Part shown: piece after piece, positions 16,852-25,324 of the stretch | Layout: the number at the start of each line of letters is the position of its first letter | Numbering within the stretch: the stretch's first letter is position 1 | Assembly (NCBI GenBank): GCA_049647585.1 | Contig: JBARXY010000008.1 | Span: 1-64,000 of the forward strand | Source: JAGQSZ01 sp049647585 | GTDB taxonomy: Bacteria; Actinomycetota; Acidimicrobiia; Acidimicrobiales; Microtrichaceae | DNA: 64,000 nt | Direction: 5' to 3' | The notes under the pieces: model-generated | The model's input: only the letters and a program-made list of their open reading frames with translations | What the model was told of the DNA's origin: nothing | Databases searched by the model: none | Position numbers and translations under genes: made by a program

Positions 16852-17304
16852 GTTTTCCAGAGCCCGGCACTCGACTATCGCCTTGTGGCACTCGGTTCGG
16901 TCATCCCGATTCTGGAGATGCCGTTCGGAGCAGGACCGCTGCATTCGCTCAGTGCCCCCACGGTGGTGCTGGCGTTGACGATGCTCCTGACCCAGAAGCG
17001 CCGGCTTATCAGACGACGTTGGCTCGGCATCTCGATCGGTATGTACCTGCATCTGGTGCTCGACGCAGCATTCACCCTCTCCCAGAGTTTCTGGTGGCCG
17101 TTCCTCGGCTTCGGGTTCTCCGAGGGCCGAGCACCCGAACTGGGCCGGGGTTGGATGACAATCGCCATGGAGGTCTTGGGCCTGGGTGTGGGCATGTGGG
17201 CCTATGGCCGGTTTGGGCTCGACGACCCGGAGCGTCGGCGAGTTTTCTTGAGAACCGGCCAGCTTGATCGACAGATCATGGGGGAGACGGAACGAGGCTG
17301 TTGA
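16807..17304 (+). CDS. Membrane protein, N-terminus altered by a repeat
   Basis: The surviving frame from GTG 16807 encodes 165 residues with four hydrophobic segments (about 1-15, 24-36, 48-62 and 75-95) and a cytosolic basic tail. I do not recognise a named family; it resembles small conserved actinobacterial membrane proteins with ALDYRL and MPFGAGPLHS segments. The N-terminal codons are inside the tandem repeat described above. The ancestral start was probably near 16704 (TTG), just after the DUF164 gene. The present GTG may still make a shortened protein or the gene may be decaying. Confidence 0.6.
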   Translation: MLIWFATLSVVLTWAVFQSPALDYRLVALGSVIPILEMPFGAGPLHSLSAPTVVLALTMLLTQKRRLIRRRWLGISIGMYLHLVLDAAFTLSQSFWWPFLGFGFSEGRAPELGRGWMTIAMEVLGLGVGMWAYGRFGLDDPERRRVFLRTGQLDRQIMGETERGC

Positions 17305-17385
17305 GGTCAACTGAGGTCAACACAGTGACGGAAATCCGCTTCGAGATTCACCGGATTGTCACTGGGCACCTCTAGCCTAAAAGGC

Positions 17386-18156
17386 ATGGATCTTCTGGAT
17401 GAGGAGTCGCACCGACTCCTTCTATGGGCAGTTCGACTCTTCGAAGTTGGAGTGACTCCCACTGGCGCCGAACTCACCCGACTGGCCGAGCCGCGTCGCC
17501 CGATTGCCGCCGAAATCACCTCCGCACTGGTTGGTCGGACCGTCGATTTCAGCGAAGGAAGCATCGAGTCGCTGCTCAGACGAGGGCTTGTCGAGGACTT
17601 CGGCGATGGCTTGATCGGACCAACCGACATGGGTCGAGCCGTGGTCAACGCCTTGGGTATCCACCCCGAAGATGTCCCGTTGTTCGAAATTCTCGACGCC
17701 GACCTCCGCTCGAGTGATCCGCTCGTCTTCGCCCGGGTCGTCAGTCGAATCGCGTCTCTCGATCGCCCGATGATCGTCGACCCGTATTGCCGTCGCGCTC
17801 AGGTTGAGTATCTGGCACATCACACGAACGTCACACGTTTGTTGGTCAGCGACCGCCTGAACGCTTCAGAATTGGACGACATAGTCAGCTTCGTGTCGAT
17901 GATCGCCGGACGGCGGAACAAGTTGAGGGTGCGCGTAGCTCCTTCCGCTGCCATCCACGACCGCCACGTCATCGACCGAGATCGTGTTCTCCAGATCGCG
18001 GGGCTTGTGCAGTCCGACGGTGTGGGAACAACAGTGATAACCGAGCCCTATGACCTGGGCACCGCTGTGCAGGCTTATTACAAGAGGGTCTGGAAGGACT
18101 CCGAGAAGCTCGTCGAGTACCGCCCCGGTTCGACTCCGTTGAAGCAATCTGCGTGA
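17386..18156 (+). CDS. Protein of unknown function, winged-helix plus PLD-like region
   Basis: The protein has 256 residues from the ATG at 17386. The first 90 residues look like a winged-helix pair of domains. The second half has alternating strands and helices: MIVDPYCRR near 135, then a serine-rich SDRLNASELDD loop and an IHDRHVIDRDRVLQIAG segment near 196. This IHDRH segment resembles the phosphate-binding face of phospholipase-D-like domains that lack the full HKD motif. A similar layout occurs in predicted regulatory proteins tied to stress or phage defence. The family assignment is inferred. Confidence 0.6.
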   Translation: MDLLDEESHRLLLWAVRLFEVGVTPTGAELTRLAEPRRPIAAEITSALVGRTVDFSEGSIESLLRRGLVEDFGDGLIGPTDMGRAVVNALGIHPEDVPLFEILDADLRSSDPLVFARVVSRIASLDRPMIVDPYCRRAQVEYLAHHTNVTRLLVSDRLNASELDDIVSFVSMIAGRRNKLRVRVAPSAAIHDRHVIDRDRVLQIAGLVQSDGVGTTVITEPYDLGTAVQAYYKRVWKDSEKLVEYRPGSTPLKQSA

Positions 18157-18197
18157 AGTAGTTCGCGCACACGCCGACGCGCCTAGCTTCTGCCCCC

Positions 18198-19520
18198 ATG
18201 CCCAGGCTGCCAGTCCACCCGGTCACACCGAGCACCTATCTATGGCGTCGTCTAGCCGCCGGTTCGGTGGTCGTCGTCGTGCTCGGTGTTCTCGTGATCG
18301 GCGCGGTCAAGTTGGTGGGGGCGCTCGGCAGTGGCGAAGCCGGCGAAGACGTCGCGTCCGGGCCCGGCGTACCATCTGGATCCCCGGGCGACATGGCCGA
18401 CACCACAACAACGACCACAACGACGACCACAACGACGACGGTGGAGATATCGGCGCCGGCCGTCGAGCCTGACCGGCCCCAGGGAGCTGAAGGGTCCTCC
18501 GGTGTCACCGGACTGGCCAGAATTCAGGCGTTGGGTGGCTCGTCGATGTCGCCGAAGTCGGTGGTGGCCTCATCGGCCGGCGCGGTTTTCGCCCAGAACA
18601 TGATGTATCGACACTCGATCAGCGTGTTCAACGCCGACGGTGCGCTCGTGAGGACGATCGACGACTCGGTCGATCTGGCGAAGTTCGGGGTCGACGGACA
18701 TCCCGGTACATCGAAGGGCGCTCCGGTCGAGATGGCCTTCAGTCCCGACGCCAAGACTGCCTGGGTCTCCAACTACTCGATGTACGGAACCTCGTTCGGA
18801 CCCGAAGGAAGCGACAGCTGCGTGCCCGGTGACGGCACCGACGAGAGCTTCCTGTACCGGATCGATGTGGCAACCCATGAGATCCGCAACGTCATCAAGG
18901 TCGGTGCGGTTCCGAAGTATGTCGCTGCCACTCCCGACGGGACCAAGGTCCTGGTGAGCAACTGGTGTACGTGGGACCTGTCGGTGATCGACACCGCCAC
19001 CAACAGCGAGATCAAGCGGGTCAAGCTTGGCGGCAAGTACCCACGTGGAATAGTCGTCCCCGACGACAGTAAGAGCGCGTACGTCACCCTGATGGGGTCC
19101 GACCGCTTGGTCCGCGTCGACCTCGACACCTTTGAAGTAGCCCAGATGGGTTCGCCCGGCGACAGCCCTCGACACATCGTCATTTCTCCCGACAATAAGT
19201 CGCTGTATGTGACCAACAATCGCGACGGCAACGTCGTACGCATCGACACCGCCTCGGGCAAGGTCACAGGCTCGGTTTCGACCGGAGCGCAGCCTCGTTC
19301 CATGGCCATCTCGGCCGACGGCGAAGCGCTGTACGTCGTCAACTACGAATCCGCGTCGATGACCAAGGTGAGGACCTCGGACATGTCGGCGATGCAGACG
19401 GTCAAGACCGACAACCATCCGATCGGCATCACCTATGAACCGACCCTTAAGCGCGTATGGGTTGCCTGCTACGGGGGAAGGGTGATCGTGTTCGACGACT
19501 CCCGAGCCCTTACGGACTAG
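18198..19520 (+). CDS. Membrane-anchored YVTN beta-propeller protein
   Basis: The protein has 440 residues. A transmembrane segment lies at about 20-42. Next comes a Thr-rich linker (13 consecutive Thr near residue 70, encoded by a simple ACN repeat at 18401-18441). From about residue 105 to the end there are about seven blades of the YVTN/lactonase-like propeller type: repeated 'SPD-x-K-x-x-x-V-S/T-N' and 'Y-V-T-N/LVSN' motifs with IDTAT. These proteins are usually extracytoplasmic and their ligands are unknown. The propeller would sit outside the membrane. Confidence 0.8.
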   Translation: MPRLPVHPVTPSTYLWRRLAAGSVVVVVLGVLVIGAVKLVGALGSGEAGEDVASGPGVPSGSPGDMADTTTTTTTTTTTTTVEISAPAVEPDRPQGAEGSSGVTGLARIQALGGSSMSPKSVVASSAGAVFAQNMMYRHSISVFNADGALVRTIDDSVDLAKFGVDGHPGTSKGAPVEMAFSPDAKTAWVSNYSMYGTSFGPEGSDSCVPGDGTDESFLYRIDVATHEIRNVIKVGAVPKYVAATPDGTKVLVSNWCTWDLSVIDTATNSEIKRVKLGGKYPRGIVVPDDSKSAYVTLMGSDRLVRVDLDTFEVAQMGSPGDSPRHIVISPDNKSLYVTNNRDGNVVRIDTASGKVTGSVSTGAQPRSMAISADGEALYVVNYESASMTKVRTSDMSAMQTVKTDNHPIGITYEPTLKRVWVACYGGRVIVFDDSRALTD

Positions 19521-19584
19521 CCCTCAACGGAAGCGGGGAAGCGGTTCTGGATCTCCCGTAGGCTCCGCTCCGGAGGTGAGTGGG

Positions 19585-20232
19585 TTGAGTCGGGTGTGGA
19601 TGGATCTAGAGGTAGGCGAAATTCTGCGTGGACTGCCTGATGTCTCGGTCATCAGCGGAGAACCCACCCAGTACCGGCATCGACAACGCCTGGAACTGGC
19701 GAAGTCTGCCAAGGAGCTCCGCTCGAGCGCCAGTGGATCATTGCGAACCGCTGTGAAGACAGGTGGGCTCTTCATGAGCTGGCAGTCAACGACGGTGGAG
19801 GTCCGAATTCCTGTCACATCTGAGGAAGGCGCGGCCATGGAGAGGCGGCGACGCCGAGGGCTGCTTGTCCTGCTGGGAAGCCCAATCGGAGTCGTAGTTG
19901 GGCTCATCGGTATATACGCATGGGCAACCTCAGCACCACAGAGCGTTGGGCCGTCGCTTGCTCTACTCGCGATACTCGGCTTCGGTCTGGTTGGAGCGGC
20001 GATCGGCTGTGTCCTCCGCATCTCTCGCGTCTTCCTGCTAACCCTGCGTCGCGGAAGGGTGAAGCTGCTGGCGCATCCGCGATTCGTCGAAGCCGTAGCC
20101 GAAAGGGCGGCAGGCCGAGGTGGGAGTGGTTCGGCGCTGCCGGTCTACCCTCCAATTCCGAACGGCTACGGCTGGGGCGGCCAAAATCTTCCTACCCCTC
20201 CGAACTCGGAGTTGCCAAAGTTCCGACCATGA
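19585..20232 (+). CDS. Hypothetical membrane protein
   Basis: The protein has 215 residues from the TTG at 19585. I chose this start because a GGAGG sits 8 nt upstream (19572-19576); the earlier GTG at 19576 overlaps that sequence. Two transmembrane segments lie at about 95-115 and 128-150. The C-terminal tail is Pro/Gly-rich with WGGQ. I do not recognise a family. It lies between the propeller gene and a two-component system that reads in the opposite direction. Confidence 0.55.
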   Translation: MSRVWMDLEVGEILRGLPDVSVISGEPTQYRHRQRLELAKSAKELRSSASGSLRTAVKTGGLFMSWQSTTVEVRIPVTSEEGAAMERRRRRGLLVLLGSPIGVVVGLIGIYAWATSAPQSVGPSLALLAILGFGLVGAAIGCVLRISRVFLLTLRRGRVKLLAHPRFVEAVAERAAGRGGSGSALPVYPPIPNGYGWGGQNLPTPPNSELPKFRP

Positions 20233-20245
20233 TGGGCCGTGATCT

Positions 20246-20902
20246 CTACTCGGGTGCTTGTCCGCCGAGACCGGCTGACCGCGCTCTGACAATCGCCTGG
20301 GCCCGGTCAGCAACCTGCAGTTTTGTGAACAGGTTGGATACGTGGTTGCGGACAGTCTTGGGTGAGACGTCGAGTAGCCGCGCTATCTCGGGATTGTTGC
20401 GGCCCTGTGCGACCAGTTCCAGAACTTCGTGCTCGCGTGGGGTCAGTTCCGGGAAGGTGGTCACCGTCGGAGGAGCGGCGAAGAATCGCTGCATTCTCCG
20501 GGCTATCGCAGGGCCGAAGATCACGGCACCGTTGACGACCGCGTGGATGGCGCTGACCACCTCGTTGGCGCCTGCCCCTTTGAGTAGATAGCCGCGGGCT
20601 CCAGCACGCATGGCCGAGAACACGCTGTCCTCGTCGTCGAACATCGTCAAAACGAGAACCCCGATGTGAGGGCTGGCGGAGACGACCTGACGCGTCGCGT
20701 CGATGCCATTGAGGATGGGCATGTTCAGGTCCATCACAACCACGTCAGGTTGAAGGTCGGCTGCCATTCTCACGACATCCGGACCTTCGGCGGCTTCTCC
20801 CACGAGTTCGAGCGAGTCCTCCGTGGACAACACGGTGCGCATTCCGTCACGGAACATCGGATGATCATCGGCGATCAGAACTCGTATCGGCTCGTCACTC
20901 AC
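20246..20902 (-). CDS. NarL/LuxR-type response regulator
   Basis: The protein has 218 residues. The receiver domain has the acidic pair in IADDHPMFRD and the phospho-acceptor Asp in VVVMDLNMP near 58, with the LTMFDDE switch region. A LuxR-type HTH domain occupies the C-terminus (LTPREHEVLELVAQG, then VSPKTVRNHVSNLFTKL). GTG at 20902 overlaps the stop of the sensor kinase gene by 8 nt, so the pair is translationally coupled. Target genes are not evident. It could act on the convergent or neighbouring envelope genes, but that is speculation. Confidence 0.9.
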   Translation of the reverse strand: MSDEPIRVLIADDHPMFRDGMRTVLSTEDSLELVGEAAEGPDVVRMAADLQPDVVVMDLNMPILNGIDATRQVVSASPHIGVLVLTMFDDEDSVFSAMRAGARGYLLKGAGANEVVSAIHAVVNGAVIFGPAIARRMQRFFAAPPTVTTFPELTPREHEVLELVAQGRNNPEIARLLDVSPKTVRNHVSNLFTKLQVADRAQAIVRARSAGLGGQAPE

Positions 20903-22985
20903 TGAAAGCTCCCGGAAGAACGCTCGTGGCCAGTTCCTCGGTTGCCAGCAGCAACGGGGTGGCAACCACGGGAAGGCAGGCGGTCACCCGGGTGCCACCA
21001 AGTGGAGATGGACCTATCAGTAGGGTGCCTCCGAGCTCGGATGCCCGTTCCATCATCGAAAGGGTGCCAACTCCTCGACTCAGATTCTCGGGCATGCCGA
21101 CACCATCGTCATCGATGGTGATTGTCAGCCCTTCATCGAGCATCACGCCCACCCGGCACTGGGTCGCGCAGCTGTGCCTGGCGACGTTGGCGAGCGCCTC
21201 GCACACGATTCTGTATGCGGCCACCTCGACCGCCGCTGGAAGTTCACCCACCACTCGAGGTGCATGCATCTCGACCAACAGCATCTGCCCGTCCTCGAGT
21301 GGGCCTGAAAAGGAGCGGGCCTGCTCCGAGATGGACTCCAACAGCCCGATCTCATCGAGCTTGGGCGGCTGCAGGTCATAGACCAAGTGACGTATGTCTG
21401 CGATCGTGGAACGTATGTCGGCACCGAGTTGATCGATCACGGACTTGGCGGCATCGGGGTTGGTGTCCAGAAGCATCGCCGCGCTGTCGAGTTTCATTCG
21501 CACGGCCGCCAGCGCCGGTCCGAGTCCATCGTGGAGGTTGCGCCTAATCTTCCTGCGCTCCGCCTCGCGTGCGGTGACGAGGTCACGGCGGGAACGTTGG
21601 AGTTCATCGGTGACCGACACGGCATGGACCACCGCGGCAACCGGACGGGCCAGGTCGGAGAGGATCCGCATTTCGGACGCCCGGATTCTGGAACCCGGTC
21701 GTGGTGCCACTATGAGCTCTCCAACCTGGGTGTCCCTAAACATAAGAGCAGTAGCGCTCGTTGGAGCATCGGAGTCGCCCACACTTGCGACCTCGCCGGT
21801 GCCGGGTACAACCAACGAAACCCTTCCGAGGCGCAACGACTGGGCCACAGCGTCGACAACCTCATCGAGGACCGAGTCCGCGGGAACCGGTTGGTCCAGG
21901 CGTTCACCGAGCTTCGACAGTGCTCTGTATGGATCACCCCTATCGCCGTAGAAGATCCGCTCCACGCCGCGCTGAACCCGGTCCCGGAGGAGGGCGAATA
22001 CCGCAGCGCCGAGCGCCGCTGCGATGAGCGACGGTCCGAGCTGCAGTTGCTCATCCGCTATCTGGCCGAATGCGCCGACGACAGCGACGTAGACAGCTGT
22101 GACCAGGACGATCAGGACCCCGTAGATCAGCGACATGCGGATCAGGAGGTCCAAGTCCCAGAGCCGGTAGCGCAGTACTGCCACGGCAATGGATATCAGG
22201 AACACCGCCAATGCAAGCGGTTGGGTCCACACGAAGAAGACGTCGCTACCCCGCCATGGAAGCACCTCGAGCACCGTTTCCGCGGCAAGGACCGATGCAC
22301 CGAAGAACACCCATCGGAGCTGCTGGCGGGTCACAGAATCCGCGCGCCTGGTCTTCACGGCCAGGGAGACGAGTGCCGCAGCGATGGTCAGCACAAAGCC
22401 GATCCGACCGATTGTTCCCAGGACCGCCAGACCGCTCCAACGGATTCCAAGGGGGTTTGTGAGCGTGGGGAGGTCCTCGGTGAAGGCGCCCCAGGTGAAC
22501 ATGCCTTCTGCAACCCCCATCAGCATGCATCCGAAGAGCCCCCAGACGACGGCGCGCCATCTGCGACTTGGGAGCGATCCATTGGGGAAGAGCGTCAGCG
22601 TCAAAGGGAGTGTTGCGAGAGCAATGATGTTTGGCCAGCTTCCAAACCATGCCGCGAGGGTTGCGCCGGGAAGCGAGGGGTGCCTAACGGTCACGAACAC
22701 CGCCCATTCGCGGCCCACGGCCATGACTCCGTTTGCCAGCCCCGCCGTGACCATCAGCCAGCCGATCGGGTTGCGTGGCACTTTGTGCGCAAGTACCGAT
22801 CCGACGCCCCCCAACCCGAGCGCCATGGCCAGATTCGCTGGCCAGCCGGTGTCGACGCCGGTATTGCCGGCCGCTAGGTGCAGCCCAGTCATAGCTACGA
22901 CGCAGAGGACCACGACTCCGCTGACAACTACGTCCCAGGGGAACCGATCTGGCGGAACTCCCACAGATTCGTCAACCACATCCAT
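20895..22985 (-). CDS. Sensor histidine kinase, HisKA_3/NarX-DegS type
   Basis: The protein has 696 residues from the ATG at 22985, preceded by GAGGAG at a good distance. The N-terminus has 8 to 10 transmembrane segments (about 18-340), followed by a GAF-like sensory region (about 385-480). Then comes the HisKA_3 dimerisation helix with the phospho-acceptor His in RRNLHDGLGPALAA, and a HATPase_c domain ending in TIDDDGVGMPEN and VGTLSMMERA. It should phosphorylate the adjacent response regulator. The signal is unknown. Confidence 0.88.
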   Translation of the reverse strand: MDVVDESVGVPPDRFPWDVVVSGVVVLCVVAMTGLHLAAGNTGVDTGWPANLAMALGLGGVGSVLAHKVPRNPIGWLMVTAGLANGVMAVGREWAVFVTVRHPSLPGATLAAWFGSWPNIIALATLPLTLTLFPNGSLPSRRWRAVVWGLFGCMLMGVAEGMFTWGAFTEDLPTLTNPLGIRWSGLAVLGTIGRIGFVLTIAAALVSLAVKTRRADSVTRQQLRWVFFGASVLAAETVLEVLPWRGSDVFFVWTQPLALAVFLISIAVAVLRYRLWDLDLLIRMSLIYGVLIVLVTAVYVAVVGAFGQIADEQLQLGPSLIAAALGAAVFALLRDRVQRGVERIFYGDRGDPYRALSKLGERLDQPVPADSVLDEVVDAVAQSLRLGRVSLVVPGTGEVASVGDSDAPTSATALMFRDTQVGELIVAPRPGSRIRASEMRILSDLARPVAAVVHAVSVTDELQRSRRDLVTAREAERRKIRRNLHDGLGPALAAVRMKLDSAAMLLDTNPDAAKSVIDQLGADIRSTIADIRHLVYDLQPPKLDEIGLLESISEQARSFSGPLEDGQMLLVEMHAPRVVGELPAAVEVAAYRIVCEALANVARHSCATQCRVGVMLDEGLTITIDDDGVGMPENLSRGVGTLSMMERASELGGTLLIGPSPLGGTRVTACLPVVATPLLLATEELATSVLPGAFSE

Positions 22986-23075
22986 AGGACTCTCCTCGGA
23001 CCCTTCGACCTCGCAGCTTTGACCTTCTCGATACTGACCCTCACGGGTCCGACCGACCGAGCCCGGCCGCTTTAA

Positions 23076-23217
23076 GCGAGTGTCGCGCACAGTTGGGGGC
23101 TACGGAACCACGAACCCTCGTTCTGGCTGTCGCCGGAATACCTATGGGTATCTGAACGACGGCCAGAACGTGGGCAGGGGGCGAGTGTCGCGCACAGTTG
23201 GGGCTACGGAACCACGA
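23076..23217. repeat. Direct repeat flanking hairpin element copy 2
   Basis: A near-identical 37-38 bp sequence (GCGAGTGTCGCGCACAGTTG then GGGCTACGGAACCACGA) occurs at 23076-23113 and 23181-23217, 105 bp apart, and differs by one G. Between them lies a palindrome (23119-23170) that shares both arms with the hairpin at 12381-12427: GTTCTGGCTGTCG on the left and GGTATCTGAACGAC on the right. This copy pairs over a longer reach (GTTCTGGC with GCCAGAAC at its edges) but has mismatches inside. No coding frame is supported here. Confidence 0.75.
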
Positions 23218-23241
23218 CTTGGCCTCCGTAGCCCCCAACTG
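23195..23241 (-). terminator. Likely terminator of the cupredoxin-like lipoprotein gene
   Basis: A strong stem pairs 23195-23210 (CAGTTGGGGCTACGGA) with 23225-23241 (TCCGTAGCCCCCAACTG), with a 14-nt loop. It lies just past the stop of the minus-strand gene at 23256. No T-run follows, so it may be a factor-assisted or hairpin-only terminator. Confidence 0.5.
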
Positions 23242-23255
23242 GGCCTATTGCGGGA

Positions 23256-24218
23256 TCAGCTAACGGTGAACTCGCCGATCTGGGCCGGAGGTCCGGTCTG
23301 GGCGTCACCGACTGACAGGTAGCCGTAATGTCCGGCGGGCAGGTCCAGGACCAGCCAAGCTGACTGTCCGGCGGACAGCCCGTCGACTCCGCCCATCATC
23401 ACTCCGCCCTTGGCGTTGTCGACGGACTTGTTGGTGTTCATGGCTTCACCGACAGCGCCGAAGTAGCTCTCGAGGGTGGTGCCGGGATCGAGCTTGACGA
23501 GTTGGAGGTCGTGGGGCTTGGTGCCGGTGTTCGTCACTTCGAACGTGCCCTTGCCGTTGAACCCGTCGGGCATCGTGAAGGCCTTGTCGTCGACCGAGAT
23601 GGTTCCATCGCTCTTGGGGGCGTCGGTGGCCGGATCCCCCTTGACGGTGAACTCGTTGACCATGCCCATCTGGAAGTGCGGCGTGCCGTCCTCGGCGACG
23701 AAGAAGCAGAGGATTGCGTAGTTGCCAGCCTTTAGGTCCTTGGCGATCACGGTGGACTGTTGGCCTGGACCGACCGGAGAAGGGGTCCCGTACTCAGCGT
23801 CGGGCCCGTCGGCCATCAAAGCTGTGGCGGCCTCTTCGGAGGACCCTGCAGCAGAGCGGATCTGGTCGAGGGTGACTCCGTCCTTGACACGTGTGACGGC
23901 CAGCATGTGCGAGACATCGTCGGTGTTCTTGAAGGTGATGGCGCCATTGCCCGGGCGGAGCTCACCCGATACCTCGAAGGACATCCCGGGTGTATTGATC
24001 GTTATGGCATTGTCGATCGGAGAGTCACCGACATTCTGGACCTGAGCCGTAGTGGCGGTCTTCTTCGCTGTCGTTGAACTCGACTCTGCCGCCCCGCCAT
24101 CGGAGCTGCACGACGCGGCACCCATTATCAGGAAGGCACTCGCCGCGATGGCTGCCCAGCGCAGCCCGGTGGCTCTGGTCCTTCGGTGGATGGGGACTGT
24201 CCCTGACGAACGGCTCAT
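23256..24218 (-). CDS. Lipoprotein with two cupredoxin-like domains
   Basis: The protein has 320 residues from the ATG at 24218, which follows an AGGAG 6 nt upstream; another ATG lies directly before it. Residues 1-37 are a lipoprotein signal ending near SAFLIMGAASC. A Ser/Thr/Ala linker follows. Two beta-rich domains are visible: NTDDVSHMLAV with an AILCFFVAEDGTPHFQMGM segment, and TNTGTKPHDLQLVKL with PAGHYGYL. The His/Cys/Met spacing of the first half resembles a type-1 copper site; the second lacks a clear set. It would sit on the outer face of the membrane. Confidence 0.7.
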   Translation of the reverse strand: MSRSSGTVPIHRRTRATGLRWAAIAASAFLIMGAASCSSDGGAAESSSTTAKKTATTAQVQNVGDSPIDNAITINTPGMSFEVSGELRPGNGAITFKNTDDVSHMLAVTRVKDGVTLDQIRSAAGSSEEAATALMADGPDAEYGTPSPVGPGQQSTVIAKDLKAGNYAILCFFVAEDGTPHFQMGMVNEFTVKGDPATDAPKSDGTISVDDKAFTMPDGFNGKGTFEVTNTGTKPHDLQLVKLDPGTTLESYFGAVGEAMNTNKSVDNAKGGVMMGGVDGLSAGQSAWLVLDLPAGHYGYLSVGDAQTGPPAQIGEFTVS

Positions 24219-24332
24219 CATGTTCTCCTTCGATGACGGATTACGTCCTGTCATCATCAGTGAACGCTGGTCCCGTCGACATCGGCCCGGTGTCCCGGGT
24301 ACCCGGGAAATCTGTCCCGGGACTCCTGGGCG

Positions 24333-24408
24333 GGTGACTGTCTGGCGGGCGACTGGCCGGCGGTGACTGTCTGGCGGGCGACTGGCCGGCGGGCGGGCGA
24401 CTGGCCGG
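24333..24408. repeat. 29-bp tandem repeat
   Basis: Two exact 29-bp units at 24333-24361 and 24362-24390 (start GGTGACTGTCTGGCGGGCGA) are followed by a partial third (24391-24408). The sequence is Gly-Cys rich and lies between the lipoprotein gene start and the RNase P RNA gene. There is no coding support. Confidence 0.85.
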
Positions 24409-24484
24409 TGCCAGACCTCGGGCCTTCATAGGTATTTCCCGGTCGAGTGGCGGGATCAGAAGGCGTCGGAGGGAACTGGTGTCG

Positions 24485-24861
<377 letters not shown>

Positions 24862-24940
24862 GACCCGGTAATCCTCGCACAATCCGACCTGCCCAGTCAG
24901 GTGAGGGGCACCGTCAGGCGATGGCACAGTCAGGTGGGGG

Positions 24941-25008
24941 CCCAAGCCAAGTGACCTGCCCAGCCAGGTGAGGGCCCGAGCCAAGTGACGTGCCCAGTCA
25001 GGTGAGGG
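24941..25008. repeat. 34-bp tandem repeat upstream of rnpB
   Basis: Two 34-bp units (24941-24974 and 24975-25008) differ at three bases and end in CAGGTGAGGG. Related CAGTCAGGTGAGGG fragments are scattered from 24893 to 25022. They lie directly upstream of rnpB in its direction of transcription (minus strand). A regulatory role is possible but unshown. Confidence 0.75.
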
Positions 25009-25073
25009 CACAGTCAGGTGAGGTTCCCGCCGCCCTGGTGCGGCTCAGCCGACCAGGTCGCCTGGTGGCCTAC

Positions 25074-25244
25074 TCAGACCGCTACGGCGAGACCGATCCG
25101 GTAGGTCGAAGTCTGAGGGTCGAACTCGATCTGAACCCGTGGCTCGGTGAGAATCGCGGCTGTGGGCTCCGGACCGAGCACGACCGGCTCGTTGTCGCTC
25201 GATTGTGAACCGCTGGTGATACGGACTTCGTTCGACGTTGCCAT
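25074..25244 (-). CDS. Small hypothetical protein
   Basis: An open frame of 56 residues from the ATG at 25244. The sequence is acidic, with an EPRVQIEFDPQTSTYRIGLAV end that reads like a beta hairpin. No clear ribosome-binding sequence precedes it, and a longer frame reaches 25388 inside the kinase gene. It is downstream of the FGGY kinase gene and may be the last gene of that operon. Confidence is limited by its size. Confidence 0.4.
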   Translation of the reverse strand: MATSNEVRITSGSQSSDNEPVVLGPEPTAAILTEPRVQIEFDPQTSTYRIGLAVAV

Positions 25245-25324
25245 GCATCTGTATACGGACGGTCCAACCTGAAACTGGAGTGCATTGGTTCCATCGCACC
25301 AGAGCAATGAACCGTTGGGACTAC

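Noticed and set aside
23076..23241. CRISPR-like array
   Set aside because: Only two direct copies are present, with a palindrome and inverted copy between them, and no cas genes are nearby.
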